Origin: Cupriavidus oxalaticus
GTDB lineage: Bacteria > Pseudomonadota > Gammaproteobacteria > Burkholderiales > Burkholderiaceae
DNA: 64,000 bases
Direction of reading: 5' to 3'
Assembly: GCF_004768545.1 (NCBI RefSeq)
Contig: NZ_CP038635.1
Location: 1,178,001 to 1,242,000 of the forward strand
This document shows, piece by piece, positions 9,638-20,052 of this stretch (position 1 is its first letter; each line of letters starts with the position of its first letter). The position numbers were made by a program, and so were the translations under genes. The notes beneath the pieces were generated by a model. That model was given only the letters and a program-made list of their open reading frames with translations, had not been told where the DNA came from and did no database searches.

Positions 9638-10435
9638 TCAGTCGGTCTGCGGCAGCAATCGGAAACCGCCGCCGTCGAGCTGCAGCACGGCGGCGCGCGG
9701 ATGGCGCCCGTCCAGGTCCCAGTCGGTCAGCACCCAGCGCACGCCCGCGGCGTGTTCGTGGCGCGCCGGGCGATGGGTGTGGCCATGCACCATCAGCCTG
9801 GTCCCGGCCATGCCGAAGAGTTCGGCCGCGGCAGTGGGCGTCACGTCGCCGTAGACCATCGGTACGCCGTTGCCCTCGGCGGCCTGCCGCGCGCGGTTGC
9901 CTTCGCTGTCCGCACGCAGCTTGCGCGCGATCCCCAGGCGCGTACGCAGCGGCAGCGCCAGGAACAGCCGCTGCACCCAGCCCTTGCGGGTCCAGCGGCG
10001 GAAGCGGTTGTAGCGCTCGTCGTCGATGCACAGCATGTCGCCGTGGCTGAGCACCACGCGCTGGCCGGCGCAATCGATCACCGTGGGATCGGGCAGCAAC
10101 TGCGCGCCTGCGGCGGCGGCAAAGCGCGTGCCCAGCAGGAAGTCGCGGTTGCCATGCATCAGGTACACGGCAACGCCGCGCGCGGCCAGCGCGCGCAGGG
10201 CACCGGCCACGCGTTGTGCGAACGGCGAGTCGGTTTCCTCGTCGCCAATCCAGAATTCAAAGAAATCGCCCAGGATAAACAGCGTGCGCGCGTCGTGCGC
10301 GGCGCGCTCGAGCGTGCGCTCGAAGGCTGCCAGCGTACGTGGCATGCCGGGCGTGAGATGCAGGTCTGAAATGAACCACGCCGGCGCCTGTACCTCGAGG
10401 GGACCGGCCACCGGCGTGCGGGGGATTGCGGTCAT
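9638..10435 (-). CDS. lpxH: UDP-2,3-diacylglucosamine diphosphatase LpxH
   Basis: Cleaves UDP-2,3-diacylglucosamine to lipid X at the inner membrane in lipid A synthesis. The metallophosphoesterase motifs are intact: ISDLHL (22-27), LGDFFEFWIGDE, MHGNRDF, LSHGD and HGHTHRP. 265 residues from ATG 10435; a longer frame from 10486 adds Pro/Ala sequence outside the family. It is the last gene of a minus-strand run TPR-ppiA-ppiB-lpxH, 99 bases after ppiB; the grouping with prolyl isomerases is common in this bacterial family. Confidence 0.93.
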   Translation of the reverse strand: MTAIPRTPVAGPLEVQAPAWFISDLHLTPGMPRTLAAFERTLERAAHDARTLFILGDFFEFWIGDEETDSPFAQRVAGALRALAARGVAVYLMHGNRDFLLGTRFAAAAGAQLLPDPTVIDCAGQRVVLSHGDMLCIDDERYNRFRRWTRKGWVQRLFLALPLRTRLGIARKLRADSEGNRARQAAEGNGVPMVYGDVTPTAAAELFGMAGTRLMVHGHTHRPARHEHAAGVRWVLTDWDLDGRHPRAAVLQLDGGGFRLLPQTD

Positions 10436-10534
10436 GCGCGGGGCCGGGAGGGAAGTGCCGGCCGGGCCGGGTGCACGTAACCGCAATCAGGGTGCATGGC
10501 TTGCTCGACGCTTGGTCGACGATTTAGTCGACAA

Positions 10535-11035
10535 TTACTCGACGACGGTGGCCTTCTCGATCACCACGTCTTCCAGCGGCACGTCCTGGTGGAAGCCCGA
10601 GCTGCCGGTGCGCACGCCCTTGATCTGGTCGACCACGTCGGTGCCTTCCACTACCTTGCCGAACACGGCGTAGCCGAAGCCCTGCGGCGTCGGCGAGGTG
10701 AAGTTCAGGAAGTCGTTGTCGACCACGTTGATGAAGAACTGAGCGGTGGCCGAGTGGGGCGCGTTGGTGCGTGCCATGGCCACGGTGTAGCGGTCGTTCT
10801 TCAGGCCATTGCCGGCTTCGTTCTCGATCGGCGCGTCGGTGCCCTTTTGCTTCATGCCGGGCTCGAAACCGCCACCCTGGATCATGAAGTTCTTGATCAC
10901 GCGGTGGAAGATGGTGTTGTCATAGTGGCCCTTGCGGACATACGACAGGAAGTTTTCGACCGATTTCGGCGCCTTCTCGGCGTCGAGTTCGATGGTGATG
11001 ACACCCTGGTTGGTTTGAAGCTGGACCTTGGACAT
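10535..11035 (-). CDS. ppiB: Cytoplasmic cyclophilin, peptidyl-prolyl isomerase B
   Basis: 166-residue single-domain cyclophilin without signal peptide. Active-site features [30 protein letters not shown] and GYAVFGKV are intact. It begins 20 bases after ppiA, its exported paralogue, in the same run. Immediately downstream are further TCGAC elements spaced 11-12 bases that echo the end of the gene. Confidence 0.96.
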   Translation of the reverse strand: MSKVQLQTNQGVITIELDAEKAPKSVENFLSYVRKGHYDNTIFHRVIKNFMIQGGGFEPGMKQKGTDAPIENEAGNGLKNDRYTVAMARTNAPHSATAQFFINVVDNDFLNFTSPTPQGFGYAVFGKVVEGTDVVDQIKGVRTGSSGFHQDVPLEDVVIEKATVVE

Positions 11036-11055
11036 GGTTTCCTCTGTTCGGTGTG

Positions 11056-11640
11056 TTATTTGACGACAGTGGCCGACTCGATCACGATCGGCGAGGCCGG
11101 CACATTGCGCATGGGGCCGTAGGCCGTGGTCGGCACGCTCTTGATCTTGTCGATCGTGTCCATGCCTTCCACCACCTTGCCGAAGACTGCGTAGCCGTTG
11201 CCGTCCGGCTGCGGGTAGTCGAGATTCGGATTATCCACCACATTGACGAAGAACTGCGCGGTGGCCGAGTCGGGGTTGCTGGTACGCGCCATGGCCAGCG
11301 TGCCGGCCTTGTTCTTCAGGCCGCCGCGGGCTTCCAGCGGGATCGGCGCGCGCGTGGGCTTTTCCTTCATGTCGCGGTCGAAGCCGCCGCCCTGCACCAT
11401 GAAGCCGTTGATCACGCGATGGAAGATGGTGCCGCTATAGAAGCCGCTCTTTACATATTCCAGGAAGTTGGCCACGGTCTTGGGCGCGACGTCCGGGTAC
11501 AGTTCGACCGTGAACTTGCCGGCGCTGGTGACGAACTGGACGCGCTCGGCGGCCTTCTGCTGCGCCAGCGCGCTGAACGACGACAACGCGAGCGCGCCTG
11601 CGGTCAGTGCGGCCAGGGCGATGCGACGGGAACGGATCAT
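11056..11640 (-). CDS. ppiA: Periplasmic cyclophilin, peptidyl-prolyl isomerase A
   Basis: 194 residues: signal peptide 1-26 with cleavage after SALA, then a cyclophilin domain with [28 protein letters not shown] and GYAVFGKV. It folds exported proteins. ATG 11640 is chosen because it starts the signal peptide and has a GGAG upstream. Clearly paralogous to the adjacent ppiB. Confidence 0.95.
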   Translation of the reverse strand: MIRSRRIALAALTAGALALSSFSALAQQKAAERVQFVTSAGKFTVELYPDVAPKTVANFLEYVKSGFYSGTIFHRVINGFMVQGGGFDRDMKEKPTRAPIPLEARGGLKNKAGTLAMARTSNPDSATAQFFVNVVDNPNLDYPQPDGNGYAVFGKVVEGMDTIDKIKSVPTTAYGPMRNVPASPIVIESATVVK

Positions 11641-11712
11641 GGGTGGAACTCCGGTGAGTCGGGATGCAAACGGCCCGGACGCCATTGCGCCCGGACATTC
11701 TTGGCAGGGGCG

Positions 11713-12444
11713 TCAGTTGGCTGCCGGGGCGCTGGCCGGGGCCGCGCGCTGTGCCGGAGCCGGCTTGCGGTTGCCGGACGGCACGCCCGCGGTCCCGGTC
11801 GTGCCCGTCGCCGCGGGCGTGCCGGTGGCTGCCTCCGGGCGCAACTGGCGCAGCCCGGCGCTGGCACGGGTATCGGCCGGATTGCGGCGCAGCGCCTCCG
11901 CATAGGCCTGCTCGGCCAGGCGGCGGTAGACGTCGCCCAGATTGGTGTAGGCGATGGCAAAGGCCGGCTTGACCTCGGTGGCCAGCAGCAGTTCGGCCTC
12001 GGCGCGCTTCAGGTCGCCGCGCTTGGCATAGAGCAGCGCCAGGTTGTTGTGCGGCTCGGGCAATTCGGGGAAGTCCGCCGCCATTTCCGTGAAGGCCTGG
12101 ATGGCGGCGTCCTCGCGCCCGGACTGCGCCAGCGCCCAGGCGCGCTGGAACCGTGCCTGCGCGTTGCGCGGATTGGCCGCGATCACGCGGTCGAAGCCCT
12201 TGATGGCGTCGTCATAGCGGCGCGCGTTGGCGGCCTGCTGGGCCTGGGTCATGCCGGGGTCGGTCGAGCGGATGCCGTCCAGCGGCGACGTGGGCGCGGG
12301 CAGCGACAGCGGTCCCTGCTGGGCCTGCGCGGGCCCGGCCAGCGCCGCGGCCAGGGCCAGGGCAGCCGTGGCGGCCAATGCGGGACGCGGGCGGAGCGCG
12401 GCGGCGAGCGCGGCGGTAGGCGAGGAGGGCAGCAGCAGGCTCAT
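11713..12444 (-). CDS. Exported tetratricopeptide-repeat protein
   Basis: 243 residues: an N-terminal signal peptide with long Ala-rich core ending in AGPAQAQQ, then about four TPR units (ARRYDDAIKGFDRVIAANP, AQARFQRAWALAQSGRE, PHNNLALLYAKRGDLKRAE and AIAYTNLGDVYRRLAEQAY), then an Ala/Thr/Pro tail. Probably a periplasmic or outer-membrane-associated scaffold; no catalytic domain is seen. A start at 12474 is also possible. It heads the run to ppiA-ppiB-lpxH and is divergent from cysS. Confidence 0.8.
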   Translation of the reverse strand: MSLLLPSSPTAALAAALRPRPALAATAALALAAALAGPAQAQQGPLSLPAPTSPLDGIRSTDPGMTQAQQAANARRYDDAIKGFDRVIAANPRNAQARFQRAWALAQSGREDAAIQAFTEMAADFPELPEPHNNLALLYAKRGDLKRAEAELLLATEVKPAFAIAYTNLGDVYRRLAEQAYAEALRRNPADTRASAGLRQLRPEAATGTPAATGTTGTAGVPSGNRKPAPAQRAAPASAPAAN

Positions 12445-12657
12445 TGAAGACAGGTCCGTTATACTCCGCGGCATTCTAGCAAAGCGGCACGGCCGGCACT
12501 AAAGCCATGGTCCGGGCAAGCGTCGGCAAGCGCGGGCGGCCGCGGCAAATCCCCGGCGCGCGGTCTACCGGCACATCGCCTTCCGGTAAGATATGGGGCG
12601 CGGCGGAATTGCGCCAGTGGCGCCAGTGCCGCCTCCCCCGACCATTCACTTCGTTTC

Positions 12658-14046
12658 ATGCAGCCTCTGAACATCTACAACACGCTCGCGCGTGAGAAGC
12701 AGCCATTCGTGCCCATCGAACCCGGCAAAGTCCGCATGTATGTCTGCGGCATGACGGTGTACGACTACTGCCACGTCGGCCACGCGCGCGTGATGGTGGT
12801 GTTCGACATGGTGCATCGCTGGCTGCGTGCCGCCGGCTACGAGGTGACATATGTGCAGAACATCACGGATATCGACGACAAGATCATCCGCCGCGCCGCC
12901 GAGAATGGCGAGACCATCGGCGCGCTGACCACGCGCTTCATCCAGTACATGCACGAAGACGCCGCCGCGCTGGGCGTGATCCGTCCCGACCACGAGCCGC
13001 GCGCGACCGACTACGTGCCGCAGATGCTCGACATGATCGGCAAGCTGGAAGCGAAGGGCCTGGCCTACCAGGCCAGCGATGGCGACGTGAACTACTCGGT
13101 GCGCAAGTTCGACGGCTATGGCAAGTTGTCCGGCAAGTCGCTGGAAGACCTGCGCGCGGGCGAGCGCGTCAGTGCCAACGACGCCAAGCAGGACCCGCTC
13201 GACTTCGTATTGTGGAAATCCGCCAAGGCCAGCGAGCCGCCCGAGACCAAGTGGGAGTCGAAGTGGGGCAGCGGCCGGCCGGGCTGGCACATTGAATGCT
13301 CTGCCATGAGCTGCGCGCTGCTGGGCGAGCATTTCGACATCCATGGCGGCGGGGCGGATTTGCAGTTCCCGCACCATGAGAACGAGATCGCGCAATCGGA
13401 AGGGGCCAGCGGCAAGCCGTTCGTCAACATGTGGATGCACAACGGTTTCGTGCGCATCAACGACGAAAAAATGTCCAAGTCGCTTGGCAATTTCTTCACG
13501 ATCCGCGAAGTGCTGAAGGCGTACGACGCCGAAGTCGTGCGTTTCTTCATCCTGCGCGCGCACTACCGCAGCCCGCTCAACTACAGCGACGCGCACCTGG
13601 ACGACGCGCGCCATGCGCTGACGCGCCTGTACACCGCGCTGAAGGACACGCAGCCCGGCGGCTGCGCGGTCGACTGGGAAGAGCCGCACGCGAAGCGCTT
13701 CGCCGAAGCCATGGGCGACGACTTCAACACGCCGATCGCGATGTCGGTGCTGTTCGACCTGGCCAGCGAGATCAACCGCACCGGCTCCACCAGCGCCGCG
13801 CGCCAGCTCAAGGCGCTGGCCGGCACGCTGGGGCTGCTCGAGCGCGATCCGCATACCTTCCTGCAGGGCGGCAAGTCCGCGGACGGCCCCAGCGCCGAGG
13901 AAATCGAAGCCAGCATCGCCGCGCGCAAGGCGGCCAAGGCCGAGCGCAACTTCGCCGAAGCCGACCGCATCCGCGCCGAACTGCTTGCCGCCGGCATCGT
14001 GCTGGAAGACAAGCCGGGTGGCGCGACCGAGTGGAGGCGTGCTTGA
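12658..14046 (+). CDS. cysS: Cysteinyl-tRNA synthetase
   Basis: Class I synthetase charging tRNA-Cys. 462 residues with the HIGH-type motif HVGH (39-42), KMSKS (271-275) and the catalytic zinc ligands Cys30 (YVCGMTVYD), a Cys in HIECSAMS and the His of FPHHENE. The C-terminal DALR helical domain ends the protein. The start is ATG 12658. The last codons overlap the TTG start of the next gene, suggesting coupling. Confidence 0.97.
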   Translation: MQPLNIYNTLAREKQPFVPIEPGKVRMYVCGMTVYDYCHVGHARVMVVFDMVHRWLRAAGYEVTYVQNITDIDDKIIRRAAENGETIGALTTRFIQYMHEDAAALGVIRPDHEPRATDYVPQMLDMIGKLEAKGLAYQASDGDVNYSVRKFDGYGKLSGKSLEDLRAGERVSANDAKQDPLDFVLWKSAKASEPPETKWESKWGSGRPGWHIECSAMSCALLGEHFDIHGGGADLQFPHHENEIAQSEGASGKPFVNMWMHNGFVRINDEKMSKSLGNFFTIREVLKAYDAEVVRFFILRAHYRSPLNYSDAHLDDARHALTRLYTALKDTQPGGCAVDWEEPHAKRFAEAMGDDFNTPIAMSVLFDLASEINRTGSTSAARQLKALAGTLGLLERDPHTFLQGGKSADGPSAEEIEASIAARKAAKAERNFAEADRIRAELLAAGIVLEDKPGGATEWRRA

Positions 14047-14885
14047 ACGCTGCCGCGCGCAAGCCCGCCAACGCCACCGCCGTGCCGGCAGCCGCCGGCC
14101 GGTCGAAGGCGGCCGGCCCGCGTCCGGCCAAGGCGAGCGCCAGCGAGGCACCGCTGTCCGACGGCAAGGCGGCGGGCAAGGCGGTGGCCAAGTCCACGCG
14201 CAACGCCAAGGCGGTATTGCCCGAGGCCGACGCGCTGCCGCTGCCGGTCGAGACCGTCATTGACGCGGTCCGTCCCGCTTACTGGGACGAAGCCTGCGCC
14301 GACCTGATGAAGCGCGACCGCATCCTGCGCAAGATGATCCCGAGCTACGGCCCGGCGCACCTGGTGTCGCGCGGCGATCCGTTCGTCACGCTGGCGCGCG
14401 CCGTGGTGGGCCAGCAGATCTCGGTCAAGGCGGCGCAGTCGGTGTGGGAGCGCCTGCACACGGCCTGTCCCAAGCTGACGCCGGCACAGTTCCTGCGCGC
14501 GGGCACCGAGAAGCTGGCCGGCTGCGGATTGTCCAAGCGCAAGGCCGAGTACATGATCGACCTGGCCGACCACTTCAAGGCGGGCCGGGTGCACGTGGCC
14601 GAATGGGCGCAGATGGACGACGAAGCGGTGATCGCGGAGCTGACGCAGATCCGCGGCATCGGCCGCTGGACGGCCGAGATGTTCCTGATGTTCAATCTGA
14701 TGCGGCCCAACGTGCTGCCGCTCGACGATATCGGCCTGATCAATGCGATTTCCGCCAACTATTTCAGCGGAGAACCGGTCACGCGCAGCGAGGCGCGCGA
14801 GGTGGCGGCCAACTGGGAACCGTGGCGGACGGTGGCAACCTGGTATATGTGGCGTAGTCTGGACCCGTTGCCTGTGACGTACTAG
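14043..14885 (+). CDS. DNA-3-methyladenine glycosylase, AlkA-like HhH-GPD protein
   Basis: Removes alkylated bases from DNA. 280 residues: a disordered Ala/Lys-rich stretch (1-75), then an HhH-GPD domain. [18 protein letters not shown] is the typical glycosylase core, [15 protein letters not shown] is the helix-hairpin-helix and LPLDDIG holds the catalytic Asp. No ATG is available before the conserved region; the TTG at 14043 overlaps the cysS stop (TTGA) and follows a GGAGG ribosome site at optimal distance, so it is taken as start. The start codon is an inference from that spacing. Confidence 0.9.
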   Translation: MNAAARKPANATAVPAAAGRSKAAGPRPAKASASEAPLSDGKAAGKAVAKSTRNAKAVLPEADALPLPVETVIDAVRPAYWDEACADLMKRDRILRKMIPSYGPAHLVSRGDPFVTLARAVVGQQISVKAAQSVWERLHTACPKLTPAQFLRAGTEKLAGCGLSKRKAEYMIDLADHFKAGRVHVAEWAQMDDEAVIAELTQIRGIGRWTAEMFLMFNLMRPNVLPLDDIGLINAISANYFSGEPVTRSEAREVAANWEPWRTVATWYMWRSLDPLPVTY

Positions 14886-14918
14886 GCATCGGAACAACAA
14901 AAATCAGAAGCAGGTGCG

Positions 14919-14946
14919 TTGCACGCTATCTGGCAGGCGCTAAGAT
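14919..14946 (+). promoter_or_regulatory. Candidate sigma-70 promoter of accA
   Basis: TTGCAC (14919-14924), 16-base spacer, TAAGAT (14941-14946), 55 bases before the accA ATG. A second -10-like TAGAAT is at 14963. Confidence 0.45.
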
Positions 14947-15000
14947 AGCGGCCAATTTCCGGTAGAATGCGCCCCTTCACAGACAGGTACGTGTGATTTT

Positions 15001-15972
15001 ATGAAAACCACCTTCCTGGATTTTGAGCAGCCCATTGCCGAACTCGAGGCAAAAATCGAAGAACTGCGCTTCGTGCAGGACGATTCGGCTGTCGATATTT
15101 CCGAAGAGATTTCGCGGCTGGCCGGCAAGAGCCAGCAGCTGACCAAAGACATCTATGCCAACCTGACCCCGTGGCAGGTTGCGCAAATCGCCCGCCACCC
15201 CCAGCGTCCCTACACGCTGGACTACGTGCGCGAGATCTTTACCGATTTCCACGAACTGCACGGCGACCGCACCTTTGCCGACGACCTGTCGATCGTCGGC
15301 GGCCTGGCGCGCTTCAACGGCCAGGCGTGCATGGTGATCGGCCACCAGAAGGGCCGTGACACGAAAGAGCGCGCCCTGCGCAATTTCGGCATGCCCAAGC
15401 CCGAGGGCTACCGCAAGGCCAAGCGCCTGATGGAACTGGCGGACAAGTTCGGCCTGCCGATCTTCACCTTCGTCGACACCCCGGGTGCATTCCCCGGCAT
15501 CGACGCGGAAGAGCGCGGCCAGTCCGAGGCCATTGGCCACAACCTGTACGTGATGGCCGGCCTGAAGGTGCCTCTGATCGCCACCATCATCGGTGAAGGC
15601 GGTTCGGGCGGCGCGCTGGCGATCGCCGTCGGCGACGTGGTGCAGATGCTGCAGTTCGCCACCTATGCCGTGATCTCGCCGGAAGGCTGCGCCTCGATCC
15701 TGTGGAAGACCGCCGAGAAGGCGCCGGAAGCCGCCGAGGCGCTGGGCCTGACCGCGCACCGCCTGAAGGCGCTGGGCCTGATCGACAAGATCGTCAACGA
15801 GCCGCTCGGCGGCGCGCACCGCGATCACAAGGCCATGGCGGCGCTGCTAAAGCGCACCCTGGCCGAGTCGCTGCGCCAGTTCCAGGGCATCAGCGTGAAG
15901 GAACTGCAGGCGCGCCGCTACGAACGCCTGCTGGCCTATGGCAAGTTCAAGGAAACCGGCGCCCCGGAATGA
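15001..15972 (+). CDS. accA: Acetyl-CoA carboxylase carboxyltransferase alpha subunit
   Basis: With AccD forms the carboxyltransferase of acetyl-CoA carboxylase, the first committed step of fatty acid synthesis. 323 residues, the family's usual length. Seen: the coiled N-terminal [17 protein letters not shown], the crotonase-like core with [18 protein letters not shown] and [17 protein letters not shown] forming the oxyanion/CoA site, and [11 protein letters not shown]. The tilS start lies within its last 35 bases, in another frame, so both are probably co-translated. Confidence 0.98.
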   Translation: MKTTFLDFEQPIAELEAKIEELRFVQDDSAVDISEEISRLAGKSQQLTKDIYANLTPWQVAQIARHPQRPYTLDYVREIFTDFHELHGDRTFADDLSIVGGLARFNGQACMVIGHQKGRDTKERALRNFGMPKPEGYRKAKRLMELADKFGLPIFTFVDTPGAFPGIDAEERGQSEAIGHNLYVMAGLKVPLIATIIGEGGSGGALAIAVGDVVQMLQFATYAVISPEGCASILWKTAEKAPEAAEALGLTAHRLKALGLIDKIVNEPLGGAHRDHKAMAALLKRTLAESLRQFQGISVKELQARRYERLLAYGKFKETGAPE

Positions 15973-17377
15973 TCCGTCCGCCCGGCTGACCGACAAGGTC
16001 GCACAGGCCCTGCAGGGCGGTGCGGCCTTTGTTGTTTCTGGGAGCGGCGCGCCGGTGATCGCGGTGGCGCTGTCGGGCGGACGCGATTCGGTCGCGCTGC
16101 TGCATGCCGCGCGCGCCGCCACGCAGGGCACGGCGGCGCGCGTGGTCGCGCTGCACGTGCATCACGGCCTGCAGGATGCCGCCGACGAATGGGACCGCTT
16201 CTGCGAGGAGTTGTGCGGGCAGTGGCAGATCGGCTATTTCGTGCGCCGGGTCGCGGTTCGGCAGGCGGCGGGCGAGGGCGTGGAAGCTGCCGCGCGCCGC
16301 GCGCGCTATGCAGCGCTGGCGGCGATGTGCGCCGACAGCGGGGCGCGCCTGCTGCTGTTCGCGCATCACCAGGACGACCAGGTCGAGACCGTGCTGCTGC
16401 GGCTGTTTCGCGGCGCCGGGGTGGCCGGCATGGCCGGCATGCCCGCGCTGCGCCCGCTCGAAGCGCACAGCGGCGTGATGCTGCTGCGGCCGTGGCTGGA
16501 CCTGAGCCGCGATGAGATCGATGCCTACTGCGCCGCCAATGCGCTGCGCTGGATCGACGATCCCTCCAATGCCGACGCGCGCTATGCCCGCAACGCCCTG
16601 CGAGCGCACCTGCCGGCGCTGGTGACGGCTTTCCCTGCATTGCGCGCCAACGTGGCCCAGGCCGCGGCGCATTTCGCGCAGGCCAACGAGCTGATCGACC
16701 AGCTGGCCGCCGCCGCGATGGCGCAGCTGGCGCATCCGGGCCGCGATGCCGATACGCTCGCCGAACTCGATCTAGCCGGTTTGCGCGCACTACCGGCGGC
16801 GCAGGCCGATGCGGTGCTGCGGCTGTGGCTGCGCGACCTCGGCACGCGCGCGCCATCGACCGCGCGCCTTGCGGCGATGCGCGCGCAACTGGTCGCGCAC
16901 GAGGGCGGCGAGCCAGCCATCGCCCATGACGGCCTAGTCCTGCGCCGCTTCCGCGGCCGCGTGCTGGCGTGCACGCCGCCGCCCGCGCAGCCTCCCGAAA
17001 CCGTGTCGCTCGACTGGCGCGGCGAGGACCGCATCGTCGTGCCCGCATGGCGCGGCGAGCTGCGCTTCTTCCGCGACGACAGCTTCGGCGTGCCCGAAGC
17101 CGTGCTGCGCCAGCCGCTGCGGCTGGCGCCGCGTGCCGGCGGCGAACGGCTGGTGCTGCGGCCCGGAGGCCCGGCACGCGCGCTCAAGCAAGCCTGCCAG
17201 GAGGCTGGCATCCCCGCCTGGCGCCGGGCGTGGCTGCCGCTGCTGTGGGCAGGCGACACCCTCGTGCTTGCCGCCGGACTCGGCATGCACCGCCGCTGGC
17301 CGGCCGAGGCGGCGGCACCGCGCTGGCGCGTCGAATGGCATGCGCAGCCGCCGCAAGTGCCGGGCGCGGCGCGCTGA
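15938..17377 (+). CDS. tilS: tRNA(Ile)-lysidine synthase
   Basis: Converts C34 of the tRNA-Ile CAU anticodon to lysidine, using ATP and lysine. 479 residues: PP-loop SGGRDS at 46-51 in an N-type ATPase domain, [19 protein letters not shown] downstream, LDLSRDEI, then substrate-binding and a C-terminal TilS domain ([20 protein letters not shown]). The ATG at 15938 overlaps accA by 35 bases; no better start exists nearby since the N-terminal 17 residues are not conserved. Confidence 0.95.
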   Translation: MASSRKPAPRNDPSARLTDKVAQALQGGAAFVVSGSGAPVIAVALSGGRDSVALLHAARAATQGTAARVVALHVHHGLQDAADEWDRFCEELCGQWQIGYFVRRVAVRQAAGEGVEAAARRARYAALAAMCADSGARLLLFAHHQDDQVETVLLRLFRGAGVAGMAGMPALRPLEAHSGVMLLRPWLDLSRDEIDAYCAANALRWIDDPSNADARYARNALRAHLPALVTAFPALRANVAQAAAHFAQANELIDQLAAAAMAQLAHPGRDADTLAELDLAGLRALPAAQADAVLRLWLRDLGTRAPSTARLAAMRAQLVAHEGGEPAIAHDGLVLRRFRGRVLACTPPPAQPPETVSLDWRGEDRIVVPAWRGELRFFRDDSFGVPEAVLRQPLRLAPRAGGERLVLRPGGPARALKQACQEAGIPAWRRAWLPLLWAGDTLVLAAGLGMHRRWPAEAAAPRWRVEWHAQPPQVPGAAR

Positions 17378-17445
17378 ACGCCTCGCCGCGGCAATGACGA
17401 AGCGCGTCGATCACATCGGGAAAGCCCGCAAACCTCGGCTTCGCC

Positions 17446-17474
17446 TTGCCTGACAAGCCTTGTTCGTGTATTTT
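17446..17474 (+). promoter_or_regulatory. Candidate promoter of lysC
   Basis: TTGCCT (17446-17451), 17-base spacer, TATTTT (17469-17474), 37 bases before the lysC ATG. The region between tilS and lysC is only 133 bases and shows no riboswitch-like fold. Confidence 0.4.
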
Positions 17475-17510
17475 CAAGGGCTTTGCACAATCGCTGGCGT
17501 CGACAAGAAG

Positions 17511-18761
17511 ATGGCTCTCATCGTTCACAAATACGGCGGCACTTCGATGGGTTCCACGGAACGCATCAAGAATGTCGCCAAGCGCGTTGCCAAGTGGCAC
17601 CGCGCCGGTCACCGCGTAGTCGTGGTGCCTTCGGCCATGTCGGGCGAGACCAATCGCCTGCTGGGACTCGCCAAGGAAATTTCGCCGCAGCCCAATCCGC
17701 GTGAACTGGACATGCTCGCCTCCACCGGCGAGCAGGCCAGCGTGGCACTGCTGGCTATCGCCCTGCACGGCGAGAACATCGACGCGGTCAGCTACACCGG
17801 CTGGCAAGTGCCGGTGAAGACCGACTCGTCGTACACCAAGGCGCGTATCGAATCGATCGACGACGAGCGCATCCTCGGCGACCTCGACGCCGGCCGCGTG
17901 GTCGTGATCACCGGATTCCAGGGCATCGACGACGACGGCAACATCACCACGCTGGGCCGCGGCGGCTCGGACACCTCGGCCGTGGCCATCGCCGCCGCGA
18001 TCGAAGCCGACGAGTGCCTGATCTACACCGATGTCGACGGCGTGTACACCACCGACCCGCGCGTGGTCGAGGACGCCCGCCGCCTGGACCAGATCACCTT
18101 CGAGGAAATGCTGGAAATGGCCAGCCTCGGCTCCAAGGTGCTGCAGATCCGCTCGGTGGAATTCGCCGGCAAGTACCGCGTGAAGACCCGCGTGCTGTCG
18201 TCGCTGACCGACCCGCTTATGCCGCTCGAGCAGGAAATGCACTCGGGCACGCTGATCACTTTTGAGGAAGAGTCTGAAATGGAAGCAGCCGTCATCTCCG
18301 GCATCGCCTTTGCCCGTGACGAGGCCAAGATCACCGTTCTGGGCGTGCCGGACAAGCCGGGCATCGCCTACCAGATCCTGGGCCCGATCGCCGACGCCAA
18401 CATCGACGTCGACATGATCATCCAGAACCAGTCCGTCGACGGCAAGACCGATTTCACCTTCACCGTGCCGCGCGCCGACTACCAGCGCGCGCTGGCGATC
18501 CTGGACGACGGCGTGAAGACGCATATCGGCGCCGGCAGCGTGTCGGGCGACCCGAAGGTGTCGAAGGTGTCGGTGGTGGGCGTTGGCATGCGTTCGCACG
18601 TGGGCATCGCCAGCAAGATGTTCCGCACGCTGTCGGAAGAGGGCATCAACATCCAGATGATCTCCACCTCGGAAATCAAGATCTCGGTGCTGATCGACGA
18701 GAAGTACATGGAACTGGCCGTGCGCGCCCTGCACAAGGCCTTCGAACTGGAACAGGCGTGA
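17511..18761 (+). CDS. lysC: Aspartate kinase
   Basis: Phosphorylates aspartate, the entry to lysine, methionine, threonine and diaminopimelate. 416 residues: catalytic amino-acid kinase domain starting [14 protein letters not shown], with [14 protein letters not shown] and [13 protein letters not shown], then two ACT regulatory domains (from about 265 and 345), as in lysine/threonine feedback-inhibited class enzymes. An internal ATG could give a beta subunit as in Gram-positives, but I see no specific evidence. The start chosen is the family start. Confidence 0.96.
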   Translation: MALIVHKYGGTSMGSTERIKNVAKRVAKWHRAGHRVVVVPSAMSGETNRLLGLAKEISPQPNPRELDMLASTGEQASVALLAIALHGENIDAVSYTGWQVPVKTDSSYTKARIESIDDERILGDLDAGRVVVITGFQGIDDDGNITTLGRGGSDTSAVAIAAAIEADECLIYTDVDGVYTTDPRVVEDARRLDQITFEEMLEMASLGSKVLQIRSVEFAGKYRVKTRVLSSLTDPLMPLEQEMHSGTLITFEEESEMEAAVISGIAFARDEAKITVLGVPDKPGIAYQILGPIADANIDVDMIIQNQSVDGKTDFTFTVPRADYQRALAILDDGVKTHIGAGSVSGDPKVSKVSVVGVGMRSHVGIASKMFRTLSEEGINIQMISTSEIKISVLIDEKYMELAVRALHKAFELEQA

Positions 18762-18821
18762 TCCGTTCGTAAGCATTTTCTGGCGGCGCTGCAGATTTTG
18801 TGTTGAGTCATCGATTTTTCA

Positions 18822-18850
18822 TTGACCAACCCGCGTGGCGTCGCTAGAAT
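18822..18850 (+). promoter_or_regulatory. Sigma-70 promoter of tRNA-Ser
   Basis: TTGACC (18822-18827), 17-base spacer, TAGAAT (18845-18850). Transcription would begin about 35 bases before the mature tRNA. The GC-rich GCGCGCTTCG start region fits a stable-RNA discriminator. Confidence 0.7.
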
Positions 18851-18891
18851 ACGCGCTTCGTTGTGTGGCTCCCTCACACAACGCAAGTTTG

Positions 18892-18985
18892 GGAGACGTG
18901 GCCGAGAGGTCGAAGGCACTCCCCTGCTAAGGGAGCATCCGGGCCAAAACCTGGATCGAGGGTTCGAATCCCTCCGTCTCCGCCA
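18892..18985 (+). tRNA. tRNA-Ser(GCT)
   Basis: Acceptor stem GGAGACG pairs with CGTCTCC, discriminator G and encoded CCA (18983-18985). The anticodon arm CTCCC-CTGCTAA-GGGAG places GCT as anticodon, reading AGC/AGU. A long variable arm (about GCATCCGGGCCAAAACCTGG) and the T loop GGTTCGAATCC confirm a class II serine tRNA. 94 nt. Confidence 0.97.
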
Positions 18986-19006
18986 CTACATCTGTATTGG
19001 CGGCGG

Positions 19007-19045
19007 AACCCCGGAAGATCGCGGTCTTCCGGGGTTTTGTTTTTT
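19007..19045 (+). terminator. Terminator after tRNA-Ser
   Basis: 12-bp perfect stem AACCCCGGAAGA/TCTTCCGGGGTT, loop TCGCGG, followed by TTGTTTTTT. Confidence 0.88.
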
Positions 19046-19144
19046 GTGGCGCGTTTTTTGTGGCGCCGATATTTGCCGATCCGATATTCGCCGCGCCGTT
19101 CCCTGTGGCCCGCTGCATCGACCTGCCGGCGCCGTCATGCACCG

Positions 19145-19498
19145 CTACGTGCAATTATCCCGATACGCCTGCTGCAGCTCCTTGCGCGACTTGTCGCGCT
19201 CGACCTTCGGAATCGGCCGGCCCTGCGCGTTCTGCGTCGCCGAGGTGGTCGACTGGTACGTGCGCTTCTTCGGCGTGGCGTTGAACTGCTCTTTCAGCGA
19301 TTCGCATTTGTCGCGCGTGATCTGGTCGGGGTCGAGTGTGGGAGCCGACGGCGGGCGGTAGGGATTGGCGCCTTCCTGCACGGCTTCCGAAATGGCACCT
19401 GCGGCGCCCCCCTTCGGCGGGGATTGCTGTGCCAGGGCTGTCGCGACGCTGCCCAGTGCCAGCAAGCCGGTCAGCAGCCATCTTGTCGATATCGGCAT
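19145..19498 (-). CDS. Small exported protein of unknown function
   Basis: 117 residues: signal peptide with cleavage after TALA (about residue 23), then a polar mature part with two Cys (DKCESLK near 64 and the penultimate residue DNCT) that could form a disulfide in the periplasm. The GGAGGGA ribosome site just before ATG 19498 is strong support that the gene is real; longer frames upstream are unsupported. No domain recognised. Confidence 0.75.
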   Translation of the reverse strand: MPISTRWLLTGLLALGSVATALAQQSPPKGGAAGAISEAVQEGANPYRPPSAPTLDPDQITRDKCESLKEQFNATPKKRTYQSTTSATQNAQGRPIPKVERDKSRKELQQAYRDNCT

Positions 19499-19732
19499 GT
19501 TGTCCCTCCTCGATTGCCGGGCAGCCGGCCGGCTTCCTAGAACCATCATATGTGCCGCGCCCGGAATTGCCAGAATCCGATGGCGCCGGTGCCGGCAGGG
19601 CGGGGCCGCCTGTCGGGGCTGGGAAGGGCGATGGCACGCCGCCCGGGCCACGATTTGCGTTCTGGCCTTGCCTGCCATAAACCTAGTTCAGGGACATGCC
19701 CGCAAGGGCTTCCAGGACTTCAGGAGAAGCCA

Positions 19733-19987
19733 ATGAGTGTGCTGATGCTTTCGAACGTCGATATGGAAACCACCGACGACGAGATCCGCGACTTCCTCAT
19801 CCGCTACGGCTTCCCGGCGTTCGACGAGCTCGAGCGACTGCCGGGGGATGGCTCGCGCCCGGCGGTGGCGGTGCATTTCAACGCGGTAGAGGACGCCGCG
19901 CTGCGGATGCTGCAGCCGCGCATCAACCATCTGTTCTGGAAGAAGCGCCAGGTTGAGGCAATGGTGCTCACGGAGCGCTTCGAATAG
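19733..19987 (+). CDS. Small protein, possibly RNA-recognition-motif-like
   Basis: 84 residues, starting MSVLMLSNVDMETTDDEIR with a good CAGGAGAA ribosome site. The order beta (VLMLSNV), helix (TDDEIRDFLIRYG), beta (RPAVAVHFN), helix (DAALRMLQPRIN) and a basic KKRQVEAMV strand resembles a minimal RRM, but the RNP motifs are not convincing. Function unknown; an RNA-binding role is only a suggestion. Confidence 0.7.
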   Translation: MSVLMLSNVDMETTDDEIRDFLIRYGFPAFDELERLPGDGSRPAVAVHFNAVEDAALRMLQPRINHLFWKKRQVEAMVLTERFE

Positions 19988-20052
19988 GCGGGAAGGACCT
20001 GCGGGCGCGACGACCCGCAGGCAGCAGGCCTGCGCCTGCGAAGTGCCGGCGC

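Noticed and set aside
12460..12660. T-box or other riboswitch before cysS
   Set aside because: No T-box sequence, no anti-terminator pair; only a weak -10-like TAAGAT near 12587 was seen.
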